In this document: piece by piece, positions 10,201 to 18,031 of the stretch
Position numbering within the stretch: the first letter of the stretch is position 1
Layout: each line of letters begins with the position of its first letter
From: Flavobacterium hydrophilum
GTDB lineage: Bacteria > Bacteroidota > Bacteroidia > Flavobacteriales > Flavobacteriaceae
Direction: 5' to 3'
NCBI RefSeq assembly: GCF_003202405.1
Contig: NZ_QJHL01000002.1
Location: 310,001-374,000 of the forward strand
DNA: 64,000 nt
Notes under the pieces: generated by a model
Databases searched by the model: none
The model's input: the letters and a program-made list of their open reading frames with translations, nothing else
What the model was told of the DNA's origin: nothing
Program-made: the position numbers and the translations under genes

Positions 10201-10463
10201 AAACTCTCGTACGATTTCGAATCGATTTTCTTTACGTTTTCTAAAGACGCGATCGCATCCTCAATTTTCTTAGTAACTGTATTTTCTACCTCACTTGGAG
10301 AAGCTCCGGGATATATCGTAGAAATTGTAATAACGTTTTGTTCAAATTTTGGGATCAGCTCATAGCCCAGTTGGCTGTAGCTGAACAATCCACCAAGGGT
10401 CAGAATTGTAAACAATACAATTACCAACGACGGACGTTTTATGGATATTTCGGCTAATTTCAT
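7287..10463 (-). CDS. RND efflux pump inner-membrane transporter (HAE1/AcrB type)
   Basis: 1058 aa proton-driven pump that exports drugs or amphiphiles across the envelope together with the adaptor and TolC-like genes upstream. The length is standard for the family. An N-terminal helix (PSLVIVLFTILTLGGLFSYS) is followed by the porter domain, helices 2-6 with the proton-relay pair in VVGILVDDAIVVLENIYRH, a second porter repeat, and helices 7-12 including the GLVCKNAIMLVDYTNQRR block. The twin Asp fits drug exporters (HAE1) rather than metal exporters. A 95-bp gap separates it from the adaptor gene and contains AAGGACTAAG-like repeats. The tail is His-rich (PKHTH). Confidence 0.93.
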   Translation of the reverse strand: MKLAEISIKRPSLVIVLFTILTLGGLFSYSQLGYELIPKFEQNVITISTIYPGASPSEVENTVTKKIEDAIASLENVKKIDSKSYESLSIVSITLTSNAKVDFSLNDAQRKINAIISDLPDDVKTPALTKFSLSDLPIMTLGANGKMDEAEFYDLIDKKIAPILSRVQGVAQVNIIGGSEREIQVNLDALKMQGYGLSIPQVQQNILTSNLDFPTGNIQTRDQKILIRLAGKYKNVEELRNLVVSSQNGIQVRLSDIADVQDTQKVAEKISRVDQKSAIVLQIVKQSDANAVAVSEQLLKTIATLEKDYKVNQLKLEVAKDSTIFTLEAADSVVHDLLIAVILVAFVMLFFLHSIRNSLIVMVSIPASLIATFIGIYLMGYTLNLMSLLGLSLVVGILVDDAIVVLENIYRHMEMGKSRIRASYDGTAEIGGTVTSITLVIVVVFLPIAMSSGLVSNIITQFCVTVIISTLLSLLASFTIIPWLSSRFGKLEHIEGKNLFGRIILGFEDYLTRFTNWVSNLLTWCLDHYIKTFVVVIILFFASTIGLMGGGFIGGEFFASSDSGEFLVQIEMPKDASLEQTNFMTQKAEAYLKQQEYVHSQITTVGQTSEGFGASQATAYKAEIDVKMIEQKDRTDDANVYAAKIKRKLEKVLVGAKVKTVPVGILGTAEDATLGLIVTGPSTESAMAFAKLAEAELRTIPGTTEIKLTVEDGNPEVNVKVDRDKMAALGLTLQTVGLTMQTAFSGNTDGKYRAGEYEYDINIRYNAFDRKSITDVSNLIFINAAGQQIKLSQFADITEGSGPSQLERRDKSASVTVKGQNVGVPSGTIVGIWQEKLDKLKKPAGVNYIWGGDMENQSEGFGTLGIALLAAIILVYLVMVSLYDSFAHPFVVLFAIPLSFIGAMLALALTNNSLNIFTILGIIMLIGLVCKNAIMLVDYTNQRRAAGESIRTALIQANHARLRPILMTTIAMVFGMFPIALASGAGAEWKNGLAWVIIGGLISSLFLTLIVVPVIYNIMEKLIQKFSKGDKIDYEAEMVADYEHTELSEDGFNPKHTH

Positions 10464-10558
10464 ATATTTCTTTTTTAAGTCCTTAGATTTTTAGTTCCTA
10501 ATCCCTAGTTTTTAATATTACCCAATTCTAAGGACTAGTGACTAAGTACTAATTACTT

Positions 10559-11626
10559 TTATTTAATAATTTCTACTGTATTTCCGTCTTGTAAGTTAAT
10601 CTGACCTGTAGTAATTACATTTTCTCCATCAGCTAATCCGTTGATAATTTCTACCTTATCACCTAAAATTCTTCCTGCAGTTACTTTTTTCAATTTAGCT
10701 TTACCATTCTCAGCAACAAAAATTTCGTTACTGCTTACACTTCCAACAAATGCATTTCTAGGTACTACCATTAAGTTTTGTTTTTGTTGTTTTGAAGCAA
10801 AATTGGCTGTTCCGTACATACCTGCTTTCAGGTCATTATTAGAATTGTTTGTGATTTCAATTTCAACAGGGAAGTTTAAAGATTCGTCCGCTTTTGCAGC
10901 TATAAAAGTAATTTTACCTGAAAATGTTTTGTCAGGATAAACACTTGCAGTTATATTAATATTATCTCCTTTTTTAAGACTTGCAACCTGATTTTCGTTA
11001 ACTGTTACTGTTAATTTTAATTTAGATGTATTTACAATATCAAATAAAGCAGTAGCAGGCATTCCTGTTAGGATAGATCCCGGCTCAATGTATTTTTTAT
11101 TAATAAATCCGTTGATTGGTGCTTTTACTTTTGTGTCTCCAACATTAATGTTTGCTTGTTTTAAATTAGATTCAGCATTTGTTAAAGCCAATTTTGCCTG
11201 ATCTAATTGCTGTTTTGTAACTCCTCCGGTTTTAAAAGCGTTTTCGTATCTGCTGTAATCAGATTTTGCATTTTGATAAACCGCCTGAGCTTGTTGTGCA
11301 CTTACATTAATTACATCACCTCTCATGGTCAATAAAGTCTGGCCTACTCTTACGTAGTCACCTTCTTTAGCCAAAACGCTGATTACTTTTCCTGATTTTT
11401 CAGCAGAGAAAGTCAATTCCTGAGTTGGTGCAAAATTTCCGTTTGCAACGAAGTCTAACGAAATTTCTTCTGTTTTTACAGGAGTAACTTTTACTGAAAC
11501 TGCTGCATTTTTTTCTGCAACGATATCCGTTTTTGCTTTGTTTTCCTTTTTATTGTTGCTTAAAACATATCCAATCACACCCAAAGCTGCGATTATGATT
11601 ACGATTGTTATAATAGTTTTCTTCAT
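10559..11626 (-). CDS. RND efflux periplasmic adaptor (membrane fusion protein)
   Basis: 355 aa adaptor linking the RND pump to the outer-membrane channel. It has one N-terminal membrane anchor (TIITIVIIIAALGVIGYVLS), then the usual mirror-symmetrical order: half lipoyl domain (GKVISVLAKEGDYVRVGQTL), an alpha-helical hairpin around 110-160, second lipoyl half (KAPINGFINKKYIEPGSIL), beta-barrel and membrane-proximal domains. The hairpin is short, as in MexA-like adaptors. The gene starts 9 bp after the TolC-like gene's stop, consistent with one operon running tetR-tolC-adaptor-pump. Confidence 0.93.
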   Translation of the reverse strand: MKKTIITIVIIIAALGVIGYVLSNNKKENKAKTDIVAEKNAAVSVKVTPVKTEEISLDFVANGNFAPTQELTFSAEKSGKVISVLAKEGDYVRVGQTLLTMRGDVINVSAQQAQAVYQNAKSDYSRYENAFKTGGVTKQQLDQAKLALTNAESNLKQANINVGDTKVKAPINGFINKKYIEPGSILTGMPATALFDIVNTSKLKLTVTVNENQVASLKKGDNINITASVYPDKTFSGKITFIAAKADESLNFPVEIEITNNSNNDLKAGMYGTANFASKQQKQNLMVVPRNAFVGSVSSNEIFVAENGKAKLKKVTAGRILGDKVEIINGLADGENVITTGQINLQDGNTVEIIK

Positions 11627-11635
11627 TGTAATTAG

Positions 11636-12970
11636 TTATTTAATAAGTGATTTTAGTTCGCCTTTTGATTTGATTAGTGATACTTCGGCAATTTTATAAT
11701 TTAAAACTGCTCTGCTATAGTTGTTTTGAGCTTCCTGATTTGCATTTTCTGCATCTAATAAGTCAGTTAATGATGCTAATCCCTGTAAGTAATTGTTTTT
11801 GGTATTGCTTAAAATTTCACTTGCAAGGCGCATATTTTCTTTTTGGTTCTCAATAGTCACAAGATTATTGTTGATTTGCGTCATCGCATTTCTATAGTCC
11901 AGGTCAAGTGAAAGTTTGGTGTCTTTCATGTCTTCCTGAAGTGTTCTAATTTCAACATCTGCCTGTCTCACTTTGGCACGGGTTCCAAAACCTGTGAAAA
12001 TTGGGATGTTTAAATTTAATCCGATAGCAGAGTAGTCAGACCAGTAGACCCCGTCTTTTGGCTTTTTAAACCAAGGCATTTCAGGTCCCTGACCAATATA
12101 ATTGTAACCTGCAGTTAATGAAAGTGTCGGGTAATATCCGGCTTCAACAGCTTTTTTATTATATACTAAAAGCTCTTCTTGTTTTTTCAAAAGCAAATAT
12201 TCGGTTCTGTTTTCTGCATTTGGAGTTTCTGTCAATGCTGCTGATGTAGCTTCAAACTCTTCAGAAGGAATTTCAATTTGAGTTTCGATTGGCATTCCCA
12301 TATAAAACTTTAAAGCATTTTCCTGTAATTCAACCTGATTCTTAACTTGTTGACGCTCTGTATCAATGTTTGAAAGTTTTACAACGATACGGTCTAAATC
12401 TATTTTTTTTGCTAAACCATTATCAAATTGTCCTTTTACAATATTATGAACTTTTGTTGTATTAGCATAAGTGCTGTCTAACAAGGTCAATCTGTCACGT
12501 TGTACATATACTGTATAATAGTTATTTGCTACTCTTTCAATTACCTGCTCTTCTGTTAATTGATCATTAATCTGATAAAATTCACGAGTAGATCTGGCAG
12601 CTCTTAATCCTGTAAAAACAGCCTGGTCAAATATAGCCTGAGTTAAGGATAGTCCTGCAGTTGACATCCATTTTTGGCCAAATGCTGCCTGAATTGTGGT
12701 TCCCGGAGCATTAAATGCTGCTCCATCAATAACAGTTGTCTGGAGTATAGCATTATATGTTAAATTTCCGTTTGCAGATATTTGTGGCAATGCTCTTGAA
12801 CGTATTTCCTGAATTTGATATTCGCTGTTTTCAATCTGCAATTTTGATTTCTTAGCCTCTGCTTTATTTTGAAGCGCATAGGTAAGGGCCTCTTTCAGGG
12901 TTAGTGTTTTGACTTGTGCGTTGACCGATAAGCCAATGGTGCACAAAAATATAAGAACGATTCTTTTCAT
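11636..12970 (-). CDS. TolC-family outer-membrane efflux channel
   Basis: 444 aa outer-membrane factor. The signal peptide (MKRIVLIFLCTIGLSVNAQ) is followed by two repeats of the outer-membrane efflux protein family, each rich in long helices and coiled-coil heptads (for example LTLKEALTYALQNKAEAKKS near the start and YLQGLASLTDLLDAENANQE near the end), with barrel strands between them (GYYPTLSLTAGYNYIGQG). The trimer forms the trans-periplasmic tunnel for the RND pump encoded downstream. It starts 12 bp after the tetR stop. Confidence 0.93.
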   Translation of the reverse strand: MKRIVLIFLCTIGLSVNAQVKTLTLKEALTYALQNKAEAKKSKLQIENSEYQIQEIRSRALPQISANGNLTYNAILQTTVIDGAAFNAPGTTIQAAFGQKWMSTAGLSLTQAIFDQAVFTGLRAARSTREFYQINDQLTEEQVIERVANNYYTVYVQRDRLTLLDSTYANTTKVHNIVKGQFDNGLAKKIDLDRIVVKLSNIDTERQQVKNQVELQENALKFYMGMPIETQIEIPSEEFEATSAALTETPNAENRTEYLLLKKQEELLVYNKKAVEAGYYPTLSLTAGYNYIGQGPEMPWFKKPKDGVYWSDYSAIGLNLNIPIFTGFGTRAKVRQADVEIRTLQEDMKDTKLSLDLDYRNAMTQINNNLVTIENQKENMRLASEILSNTKNNYLQGLASLTDLLDAENANQEAQNNYSRAVLNYKIAEVSLIKSKGELKSLIK

Positions 12971-12982
12971 ATAGATTGATGA

Positions 12983-13582
12983 TTAAATAATAATTTTTTT
13001 AAGTTGTTTTTCTAATTCTACAATTCCTAAAGGAGTCGACATTGCTCTGGTGTGATATTCTAAGGCTTCTAATTCTAATTTTTGCGATTCTTTGTCTGAT
13101 ACTGTTGTTTCATTAATGTAAAAAATTAAAGTGTAATAAAACCTTACATAAACATCAATATTCAGATCTGCTCTATACAATTTTTCACGAATTCCTTTTT
13201 CAATATTTTCTCTAAACCATTGGCTGCATTGATCTATTTCGGTAGTCATAAGTTTATGGTAGATTTCAGGATAATGTTTTTTAAGCTGATAGATTGGTGA
13301 CGAATCCAAACTGTTTGTAAACATTTCGCAAAACATTTCACGGATCTCAAAATTCTCCTGAATGGCATTATTGTTTTTAGCTACAATCGTATCAATGATT
13401 TCATGTACCTGTTTATGAACTAAAGTTGTGCTTTCTTCTATTAAAATCTCTTTGTTACAGAAATACTTGTAAATTGTTTTTTTAGAAATACACATTTCTC
13501 CTGCAATATCATCCATTGTAACACTTTTAAAACCCAGTTTTAAAAATAGTTCACTTGCTTTTGAAATAATTTTCTCTTTCAT
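12983..13582 (-). CDS. TetR/AcrR-family repressor of the efflux operon
   Basis: 199 aa. Residues 1-50 form the TetR helix-turn-helix (KASELFLKLGFKSVTMDDIA, then CISKKTIYKYFCNKE), with a variable helical ligand-binding domain behind it. It is the first gene of the RND operon and so should be autoregulated. The ATG at 13582 is chosen; a TTG at 13606 in frame would overlap the -7 element. A 28-bp palindromic site (13616-13643) covers its own promoter, and two near-identical sites flank the promoter of the upstream YceI gene, so I infer that this protein binds all three. Confidence 0.92.
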   Translation of the reverse strand: MKEKIISKASELFLKLGFKSVTMDDIAGEMCISKKTIYKYFCNKEILIEESTTLVHKQVHEIIDTIVAKNNNAIQENFEIREMFCEMFTNSLDSSPIYQLKKHYPEIYHKLMTTEIDQCSQWFRENIEKGIREKLYRADLNIDVYVRFYYTLIFYINETTVSDKESQKLELEALEYHTRAMSTPLGIVELEKQLKKIII

Positions 13583-13603
13583 TTTAATTTTCACATTGTA
13601 TTG

Positions 13604-13633
13604 CAAAAGTAATTAGGAAACTAAAGTTACAAA
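13604..13633 (-). promoter_or_regulatory. Promoter of the tetR-RND operon
   Basis: On the minus strand TTTG (13630-13633), an 18-bp spacer and TACTTTTG (13604-13611). The predicted transcript starts about 15 bases before the ATG. The 28-bp operator overlaps the -33 box and most of the spacer. Confidence 0.7.
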
Positions 13634-13643
13634 AAAAGCTTCC
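13616..13643. promoter_or_regulatory. 28-bp TetR operator, site A
   Basis: GGAAACT and AGCTTCC half-sites at the ends of a 28-bp stretch, the same length and ends as sites B and C upstream of yceI. It covers the operon promoter between the -33 and -7 boxes. Confidence 0.65.
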
Positions 13644-13689
13644 AATACATTTGTAATAATTTTACATTAACTTATTCATTACGTAAGAT

Positions 13690-14211
13690 TTATATGCTGA
13701 ATTCTAAATTTGCAATAAGTTTTATATCTTTTCCCAACGCCAATCCTCCGTTGTGGTTATATGAATTATAGTCTAAACCAAAATCCTGGCGTTTAATATC
13801 TCCTTTAATTTCAAAAGCAACTTTTTTCTCTCCGTTATAAGTATTGACACCAATAAATTCTGCGTCAAGTTCTACAACTCGTGTAACATCTTTTATAGTT
13901 AAGTCTCCTTTAAAGAAGTTGATATTGTTATTTACTTTTTGAAAAGAAGTTGATTTGAAACTAATAATAGGATGCTCATTTACATTAAACAAATCATTCA
14001 GTTGTAAGTGCGTATCAATTTGCTGGAAATTATCAGCTTTATTATTTATGTCTAAAGAAAATTCAACAGAAGCATCTTCAATTTCATTATCATCAATGTT
14101 AACATAACCGTCAAATTTATTTGTCGTTCCTCCTAAATAAGCAATTATCGAATGCCTCATTTTAATTAAAACATCTGACTGGCTAGAATCTAAAGTCCAT
14201 TTTGTTCTCAT
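13690..14211 (-). CDS. YceI-family protein without signal peptide
   Basis: 173 aa lipocalin-like beta-barrel of the YceI family, which binds polyisoprenoid or amphiphilic lipids in structurally known members. The family pattern is clear: KWTLDSSQSDVLIKMRHSII at the start, HLQLNDLFNVNEHPIISF in the middle, and GDLTIKDVTRVV then KGDIKRQDFGLDYN towards the end. Many YceI proteins are periplasmic; this one starts directly with MRTKWTLDSS and has no signal peptide, so it should be cytoplasmic. It lies directly upstream of tetR on the same strand, with its own operator-flanked promoter, which suggests a role in the response that the TetR protein controls. Confidence 0.88.
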   Translation of the reverse strand: MRTKWTLDSSQSDVLIKMRHSIIAYLGGTTNKFDGYVNIDDNEIEDASVEFSLDINNKADNFQQIDTHLQLNDLFNVNEHPIISFKSTSFQKVNNNINFFKGDLTIKDVTRVVELDAEFIGVNTYNGEKKVAFEIKGDIKRQDFGLDYNSYNHNGGLALGKDIKLIANLEFSI

Positions 14212-14255
14212 AAATTTCTGATTTTATTGAGTTTATAGATTACTCCAACTCTTAA

Positions 14256-14283
14256 GGAAACTTTTTTAGTGTTTTAAGTTTCC
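14256..14283. promoter_or_regulatory. 28-bp TetR operator, site B
   Basis: 28-bp site with GGAAACT and AAGTTTCC ends, just downstream of the predicted yceI transcription start. Its reverse complement agrees with site C at 25 of 28 positions. Confidence 0.7.
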
Positions 14284-14288
14284 GTGTG

Positions 14289-14319
14289 CAAATATAAACA
14301 GGAAACTGAGAACACCAAA
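14289..14319 (-). promoter_or_regulatory. Promoter of yceI
   Basis: On the minus strand TTTG (14316-14319), a 19-bp spacer and TATATTTG (14289-14296): an exact fit to the Flavobacterium promoter consensus. Operator C overlaps the -33 box and spacer, and operator B follows at the start site. Confidence 0.78.
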
Positions 14320-14328
14320 AAAGTTTCC
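14301..14328. promoter_or_regulatory. 28-bp TetR operator, site C
   Basis: 28-bp site with GGAAACT and AAGTTTCC ends, in inverted arrangement to site B and 17 bp away from it. It covers the yceI -33 box, the same placement that site A has at the tetR promoter. Confidence 0.7.
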
Positions 14329-14435
14329 ATGTTTTTTTTAAAATAATTTTAACGTCTTAAAAATGAGTTAAATTCAGGTAAATTTAAATTCTGTCATCAT
14401 TTAAATTTTAAAAACAATAATTCGTATTTGAATTG

Positions 14436-14443
14436 TATCTTTG
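14436..14443 (+). promoter_or_regulatory. -7 element (TATCTTTG) before the polyprenyl synthase gene
   Basis: TATCTTTG fits TANNTTTG and lies 26 bp before the ATG at 14470. It lies inside the upstream reading-frame extension, which favours the start at 14470. The -33 box is not clear. Confidence 0.45.
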
Positions 14444-14469
14444 GGCTTCGTAAATCAGAATTCCATTTT

Positions 14470-15444
14470 ATGCACGATATTAGCCAGTACCAGGATTTTT
14501 TCATTAATTATTTAAAGAGTCAAAACATAAGCAAAGAGCCTAAAAATCTTTATGAACCTATTGAATATATTTTAGGACTTGGCGGTAAACGGATGCGTCC
14601 GGTGCTAACTCTAATGGCGGCAGAAGTTTTTGATGCCGATTATAAAATAGCACTTCCGGCGGCAATGGCTGTAGAAGTTTTTCATAATTTTTCGCTGGTT
14701 CATGATGATATTATGGACGATGCACCGTTGAGAAGAGGGCAGGTTACGGTACATGAAAAATGGAATCTGAACACCGGAATCCTGTCCGGAGATGCAATGC
14801 TTATCCTGGCGTATCAATATTTTGAACAATACGAACCAACTATTTTCAGGGACTTAGCAAAATTATTCAGTAAAACAGCACTTGAGGTTTGTGAAGGTCA
14901 GCAATGGGATGTTGATTTTGAAACGCGCTCAGATGTTACCATTCCCGAATACCTGAAAATGATTGAATATAAAACGGCTGTTTTGGTCGCAGCAGCCATG
15001 AAAATGGGAGCTATTGTAGCCAAAACTTCTGAAAAAGAAGCCGAATTCATTTATGATTTCGGACTCAATTTAGGTTTGGCTTTTCAGTTACAGGATGATT
15101 ATTTAGATGCTTTTGGAGATCCTGAAACCTTTGGGAAACAAGTAGGAGGAGATATTATCGAAAATAAAAAAACCTATTTGTACTTAAAAGCAATGGAATT
15201 TTCTACACCTGAAAAAGTTTCTGAACTGCAAAAATTATTTAGCCAACAATTAGAAGACAACACAGGTAAAATAGAAAAAGCAAAGGGAATTTTTAACGAA
15301 TCCGGTGCATCAGAAGCCACTCAGAAAGCTATAGAGATGTACACTTTTAAGGCTTTTGAAACGCTTGAAAAAATGAATATCCACACAGAAAAGAAAAATA
15401 TCCTGAGAAATTTTGGCGAAAATCTAATGGGTAGAAAGGTTTAA
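14470..15444 (+). CDS. Polyprenyl (isoprenyl) diphosphate synthase
   Basis: 324 aa trans-isoprenyl diphosphate synthase that condenses isopentenyl diphosphate onto an allylic primer; products serve menaquinone side chains or carotenoids. The two Asp-rich motifs are present: DDIMDD in VHDDIMDDAPLRRG (first) and DDYLD in QLQDDYLDAFGD (second), and also the GGKRMRP substrate-binding block near the N-terminus. Residues before the first Asp-rich motif (FHNFSLVHDD) place it with medium- to long-chain synthases, but chain length cannot be fixed by eye. An unknown membrane protein gene follows 10 bp downstream. Confidence 0.92.
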   Translation: MHDISQYQDFFINYLKSQNISKEPKNLYEPIEYILGLGGKRMRPVLTLMAAEVFDADYKIALPAAMAVEVFHNFSLVHDDIMDDAPLRRGQVTVHEKWNLNTGILSGDAMLILAYQYFEQYEPTIFRDLAKLFSKTALEVCEGQQWDVDFETRSDVTIPEYLKMIEYKTAVLVAAAMKMGAIVAKTSEKEAEFIYDFGLNLGLAFQLQDDYLDAFGDPETFGKQVGGDIIENKKTYLYLKAMEFSTPEKVSELQKLFSQQLEDNTGKIEKAKGIFNESGASEATQKAIEMYTFKAFETLEKMNIHTEKKNILRNFGENLMGRKV

Positions 15445-15454
15445 TATAAGATTT

Positions 15455-16201
15455 ATGGAGGCCATAATAAATAGTCTTTTTTTTGCTGACAGCAATAGTA
15501 ATGCGAGAATGCAGTTGTTTTTTGCGGCATGTTTCCCTTTTTTTACCCTTTTTGCTTTAGGAATTGATAGTGTTGCGTTTAATCAGTATTATTTTGACGG
15601 GCGACAAATTACGAATGTTTTAGCCATAATTTATTTCTCTTTTTTCTTTTGGGTTTCCGGCTCTTATTTAAGGAAACTGATGTTTGTAATGGTTTTTTTG
15701 TCTTATATAGGAGAAGTGCTTTTTTGCACTTTACTAGGAATGTACAATTACAGAACAACAGTCATTCCGCTATATGTACCTTTTGGTCATGCGATTGTGT
15801 ATGCTTCAGGTTATGTTTTTGCACATACAGAATGGGCGGTTAAAAATGATAATATTCTTCGAAAATATTTTGCAGTTGGATTCGTGGTATTGTTTTTATC
15901 TGTTGGAATTTTGCTGAAAGATGTTTTTTCATTGATTTTCGGAGTGCTTTTCTTTTGGGTTTTAAAGAGAAAAAAATGGCAGAATTTATATTATTTCATT
16001 GCCCTTTGTGTTATATTTATTGAGCTTGGCGGAACTTATTTTCAATGCTGGAAATGGGTGCCGAAAACTTTCGGATTAATTCCGGCAGCCAATCCGCCAA
16101 TGGGTGCAGTTTTTTTCTACGCAGGAGGAGATGTGCTTTTGTCTAAAATAGTTGATTACTGGAAATTTAAAAAAACAAGTAAAAGTTTTGATTTGCATTA
16201 A
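15455..16201 (+). CDS. Multi-pass membrane protein of unknown function
   Basis: 248 aa with about seven hydrophobic segments, the clearest near 20-40 (LFFAACFPFFTLFALGI), 55-75, 78-98, 105-125, 140-160 and 160-175. I do not recognise the family. Conserved-looking polar points on the loops include YNYRTTVIPLYVPFGHA, HTEWAVKN and the near-C-terminal GLIPAANPPMGAVFFYAGGD. It begins 10 bp after the polyprenyl synthase stop and is probably co-transcribed with it, so a link with isoprenoid or membrane lipid metabolism is possible, but this rests on position only. Confidence 0.75.
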   Translation: MEAIINSLFFADSNSNARMQLFFAACFPFFTLFALGIDSVAFNQYYFDGRQITNVLAIIYFSFFFWVSGSYLRKLMFVMVFLSYIGEVLFCTLLGMYNYRTTVIPLYVPFGHAIVYASGYVFAHTEWAVKNDNILRKYFAVGFVVLFLSVGILLKDVFSLIFGVLFFWVLKRKKWQNLYYFIALCVIFIELGGTYFQCWKWVPKTFGLIPAANPPMGAVFFYAGGDVLLSKIVDYWKFKKTSKSFDLH

Positions 16202-16308
16202 TTTTTAAAATTGCCATTGTAACTGAAATTGCTTTTTGAGGTAACTATTGTCATTGAAATTGAATTTGATTTTTGCCATTGCCATTGAATTTTGAAATTG
16301 AAAAACCT

Positions 16309-16662
16309 ATGTACGTTTCTCCCTTAAATACCGATTTGTTATTCGAAGAAGCTCAAAAAGATTCTTTATACCTGAACTTGGTTGAGCAGCTCAATAAAGA
16401 TTTTAATCTGGCAAACGAGGGAATTGATTTTCCATTAAGTATTGTACCTGGAGAATTAAAAATCCAGCTTCACGAAAAAATCTACCGAATGATTCAGTAT
16501 AAATTTGCTGAATACCTCAATCTGCTGTATATAATTGATGTTCCTGAAAACGAAATCAAACAGCTCGATGGGTCAGATTTGGTTGTTCTTGCTGAAGAGG
16601 TTTCTTTTTTAATACTAAAGAGAGAATGGCAGAAAGTTTGGTTTCGAAATTTTTATAAATAA
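16309..16662 (+). CDS. Conserved hypothetical protein, small and acidic
   Basis: 117 aa, soluble, starting MYVSPLNTDLLFEEAQKDSL. No signal peptide, membrane helix or catalytic motif is seen; the predicted structure is mainly helical (QLNKDFNLANEG, LHEKIYRMIQYKFAEYLNLL). The frame is open upstream to a TTG at 16273, but the preceding bases are a degenerate repeat of 'ccattgaaattga', so the ATG at 16309 is preferred. It is in the same direction as the polyprenyl synthase and membrane-protein genes. Function unknown. Confidence 0.7.
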   Translation: MYVSPLNTDLLFEEAQKDSLYLNLVEQLNKDFNLANEGIDFPLSIVPGELKIQLHEKIYRMIQYKFAEYLNLLYIIDVPENEIKQLDGSDLVVLAEEVSFLILKREWQKVWFRNFYK

Positions 16663-16787
16663 GTTATTCAGTTATCGGAAGGCGGTCTTATAAAAAAATA
16701 TGAAAGAGCGTATAAACGTATGCATCTGTATATTTCAATTACAGTTCATAAATTTTGTTATTAGCGCTGAATCTTTCAGATAATTAC

Positions 16788-16994
16788 CTATCTGAACTTT
16801 TCAATACGTTTAGTGAATATGTTAGCACCAAAAATAATTGCTCCCATAATAAATGGAACAAAGTGAGAAATTTGCCAAAAAACATCAACATCCGTTTTTA
16901 ATCCTTGATCTATCATTTGAAATATACCTAAACCAATAAAGAATAAGCAAATGGCAAAAAGTACAAATTGAATTTTATAATTTATTTTAATCAT
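16788..16994 (-). CDS. Small two-helix membrane protein
   Basis: 68 aa with two hydrophobic segments (FVLFAICLFFIGLGIFQMI and ISHFVPFIMGAIIFGANIF) and basic ends (MIKINYK, TKRIEKFR). The coding character and the neat membrane topology make it a likely real gene, standing alone on the minus strand. No family is recognised. Confidence 0.55.
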   Translation of the reverse strand: MIKINYKIQFVLFAICLFFIGLGIFQMIDQGLKTDVDVFWQISHFVPFIMGAIIFGANIFTKRIEKFR

Positions 16995-17358
16995 GGTTAT
17001 GAATTTTAATTAATTATATGAGAGAGTTAGGAAAAGTGTAATTGTGGTCCATCAGTCACACCTCCATTTTTATCTAATGTAATAAAAACCTCATTCAATT
17101 TTAAAAAACTAAAGAATTCTTTTTCTTGTCAACTTCCTTTGAATTTTCACAAAATGAATGCTCAAATTCTCAGTTGAATTCGCAAAATGATCGATTTTAT
17201 CCGAATCAAAAAAAGACCTTAATTCTTTTTGAAAATTTTTTGGTTTTTAATATCTGCCTTTTTAGAATTATTACAACTAAAAATAATTATAAGTTGCAAT
17301 TATAAAAATATATTTCTTCAATCTTAAATAACTTAGAATCTCAGCATCTCAGAAACTT
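16995..17358. other. AT-rich intergenic stretch with no recognised content
   Basis: About 360 bp without a convincing gene. It holds AT-rich sequence, and at 17332-17357 a 'ttagaatctcagcatctcag' type string of the kind often seen between flavobacterial genes. No terminator, promoter or RNA gene could be supported. Confidence 0.5.
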
Positions 17359-17913
17359 TTAGAAATACACCCTCACAAAAGGCATAAAAGCAGATCCATA
17401 CAAGCTTCTGTCATCATTAAATAAAACGTCATATCGTGCACCAATAGTAACACTTCCTGTTCTGTAACCAGCTCCAAGATATAGTGCTGTGTTCCAAAAA
17501 TTATCCGAATACGACGGAAAACCATTTCTGGCATCATAATCCGTATTAACACGAACTTGTTCTAATTCAGCGGATAATTGAATTTCCGGAATCGGATTTA
17601 CGAGTGTAATCAGGCTTCCTCCATATACATAAGAATCATAGTAATTTTTTGAAGCTAAATAACCAAATTGAAGCCCAACTCCAACTGAAACAATTTGATT
17701 TACATTATAAATAGCACTCGGCATTACCGAAATATCTGTATATCCTGAACCAATTCCAAGACCTAATCCTCCTCCAAATTGTACTTTGTTCCAAAATTGA
17801 TTATTGTTATCGATTACATTATTCTCTTCCTGTGCAATTGTAACATTTGAAAACAGACTGGCCAGAATCACAAAAAATGATTTGAAAACGATTGAAAGAT
17901 GAATTTTCTTCAT
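17359..17913 (-). CDS. Small outer-membrane beta-barrel protein
   Basis: 184 aa with a signal peptide (cleavage near TIAQEE). The mature part alternates aromatic/glycine-rich strands (VQFGGGLGLGIGSGYTDISV, VSVGVGLQFGYLASK, TALYLGAGYRTGSVTIGARY) and ends in FVRVYF with a terminal Phe, the signature for outer-membrane insertion. It is about the size of an eight-stranded OmpA/OmpW-like barrel. It is divergent from sucA, 118 bp away. Any annotation as an alpha-ketoglutarate decarboxylase would be carried over from that neighbour and has no support in this sequence. Two ACGTAAAA strings lie in the shared promoter region (17941-17958). Confidence 0.8.
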   Translation of the reverse strand: MKKIHLSIVFKSFFVILASLFSNVTIAQEENNVIDNNNQFWNKVQFGGGLGLGIGSGYTDISVMPSAIYNVNQIVSVGVGLQFGYLASKNYYDSYVYGGSLITLVNPIPEIQLSAELEQVRVNTDYDARNGFPSYSDNFWNTALYLGAGYRTGSVTIGARYDVLFNDDRSLYGSAFMPFVRVYF

Positions 17914-18031
17914 AGTTTAGGCTATTTTTAACAAATTTTTACGTAAAAGTACGTAAAAAAATCATTTAAATAATATCGTTTGTTGTACTTTTGCCATTCT
18001 ATATAACAAAAAGTATATTCACTCAAATATT

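Noticed and set aside
16205..16300. Degenerate 'ccattgaaattga' repeats before the 117-aa gene
   Set aside because: Irregular low-complexity AT-rich sequence; no constant spacing and no structure that would indicate function.
17359..17913. Alpha-ketoglutarate decarboxylase function for the small barrel protein
   Set aside because: Nothing enzymatic is visible; the sequence is an outer-membrane barrel. Such a name would be carried over from the neighbouring sucA.
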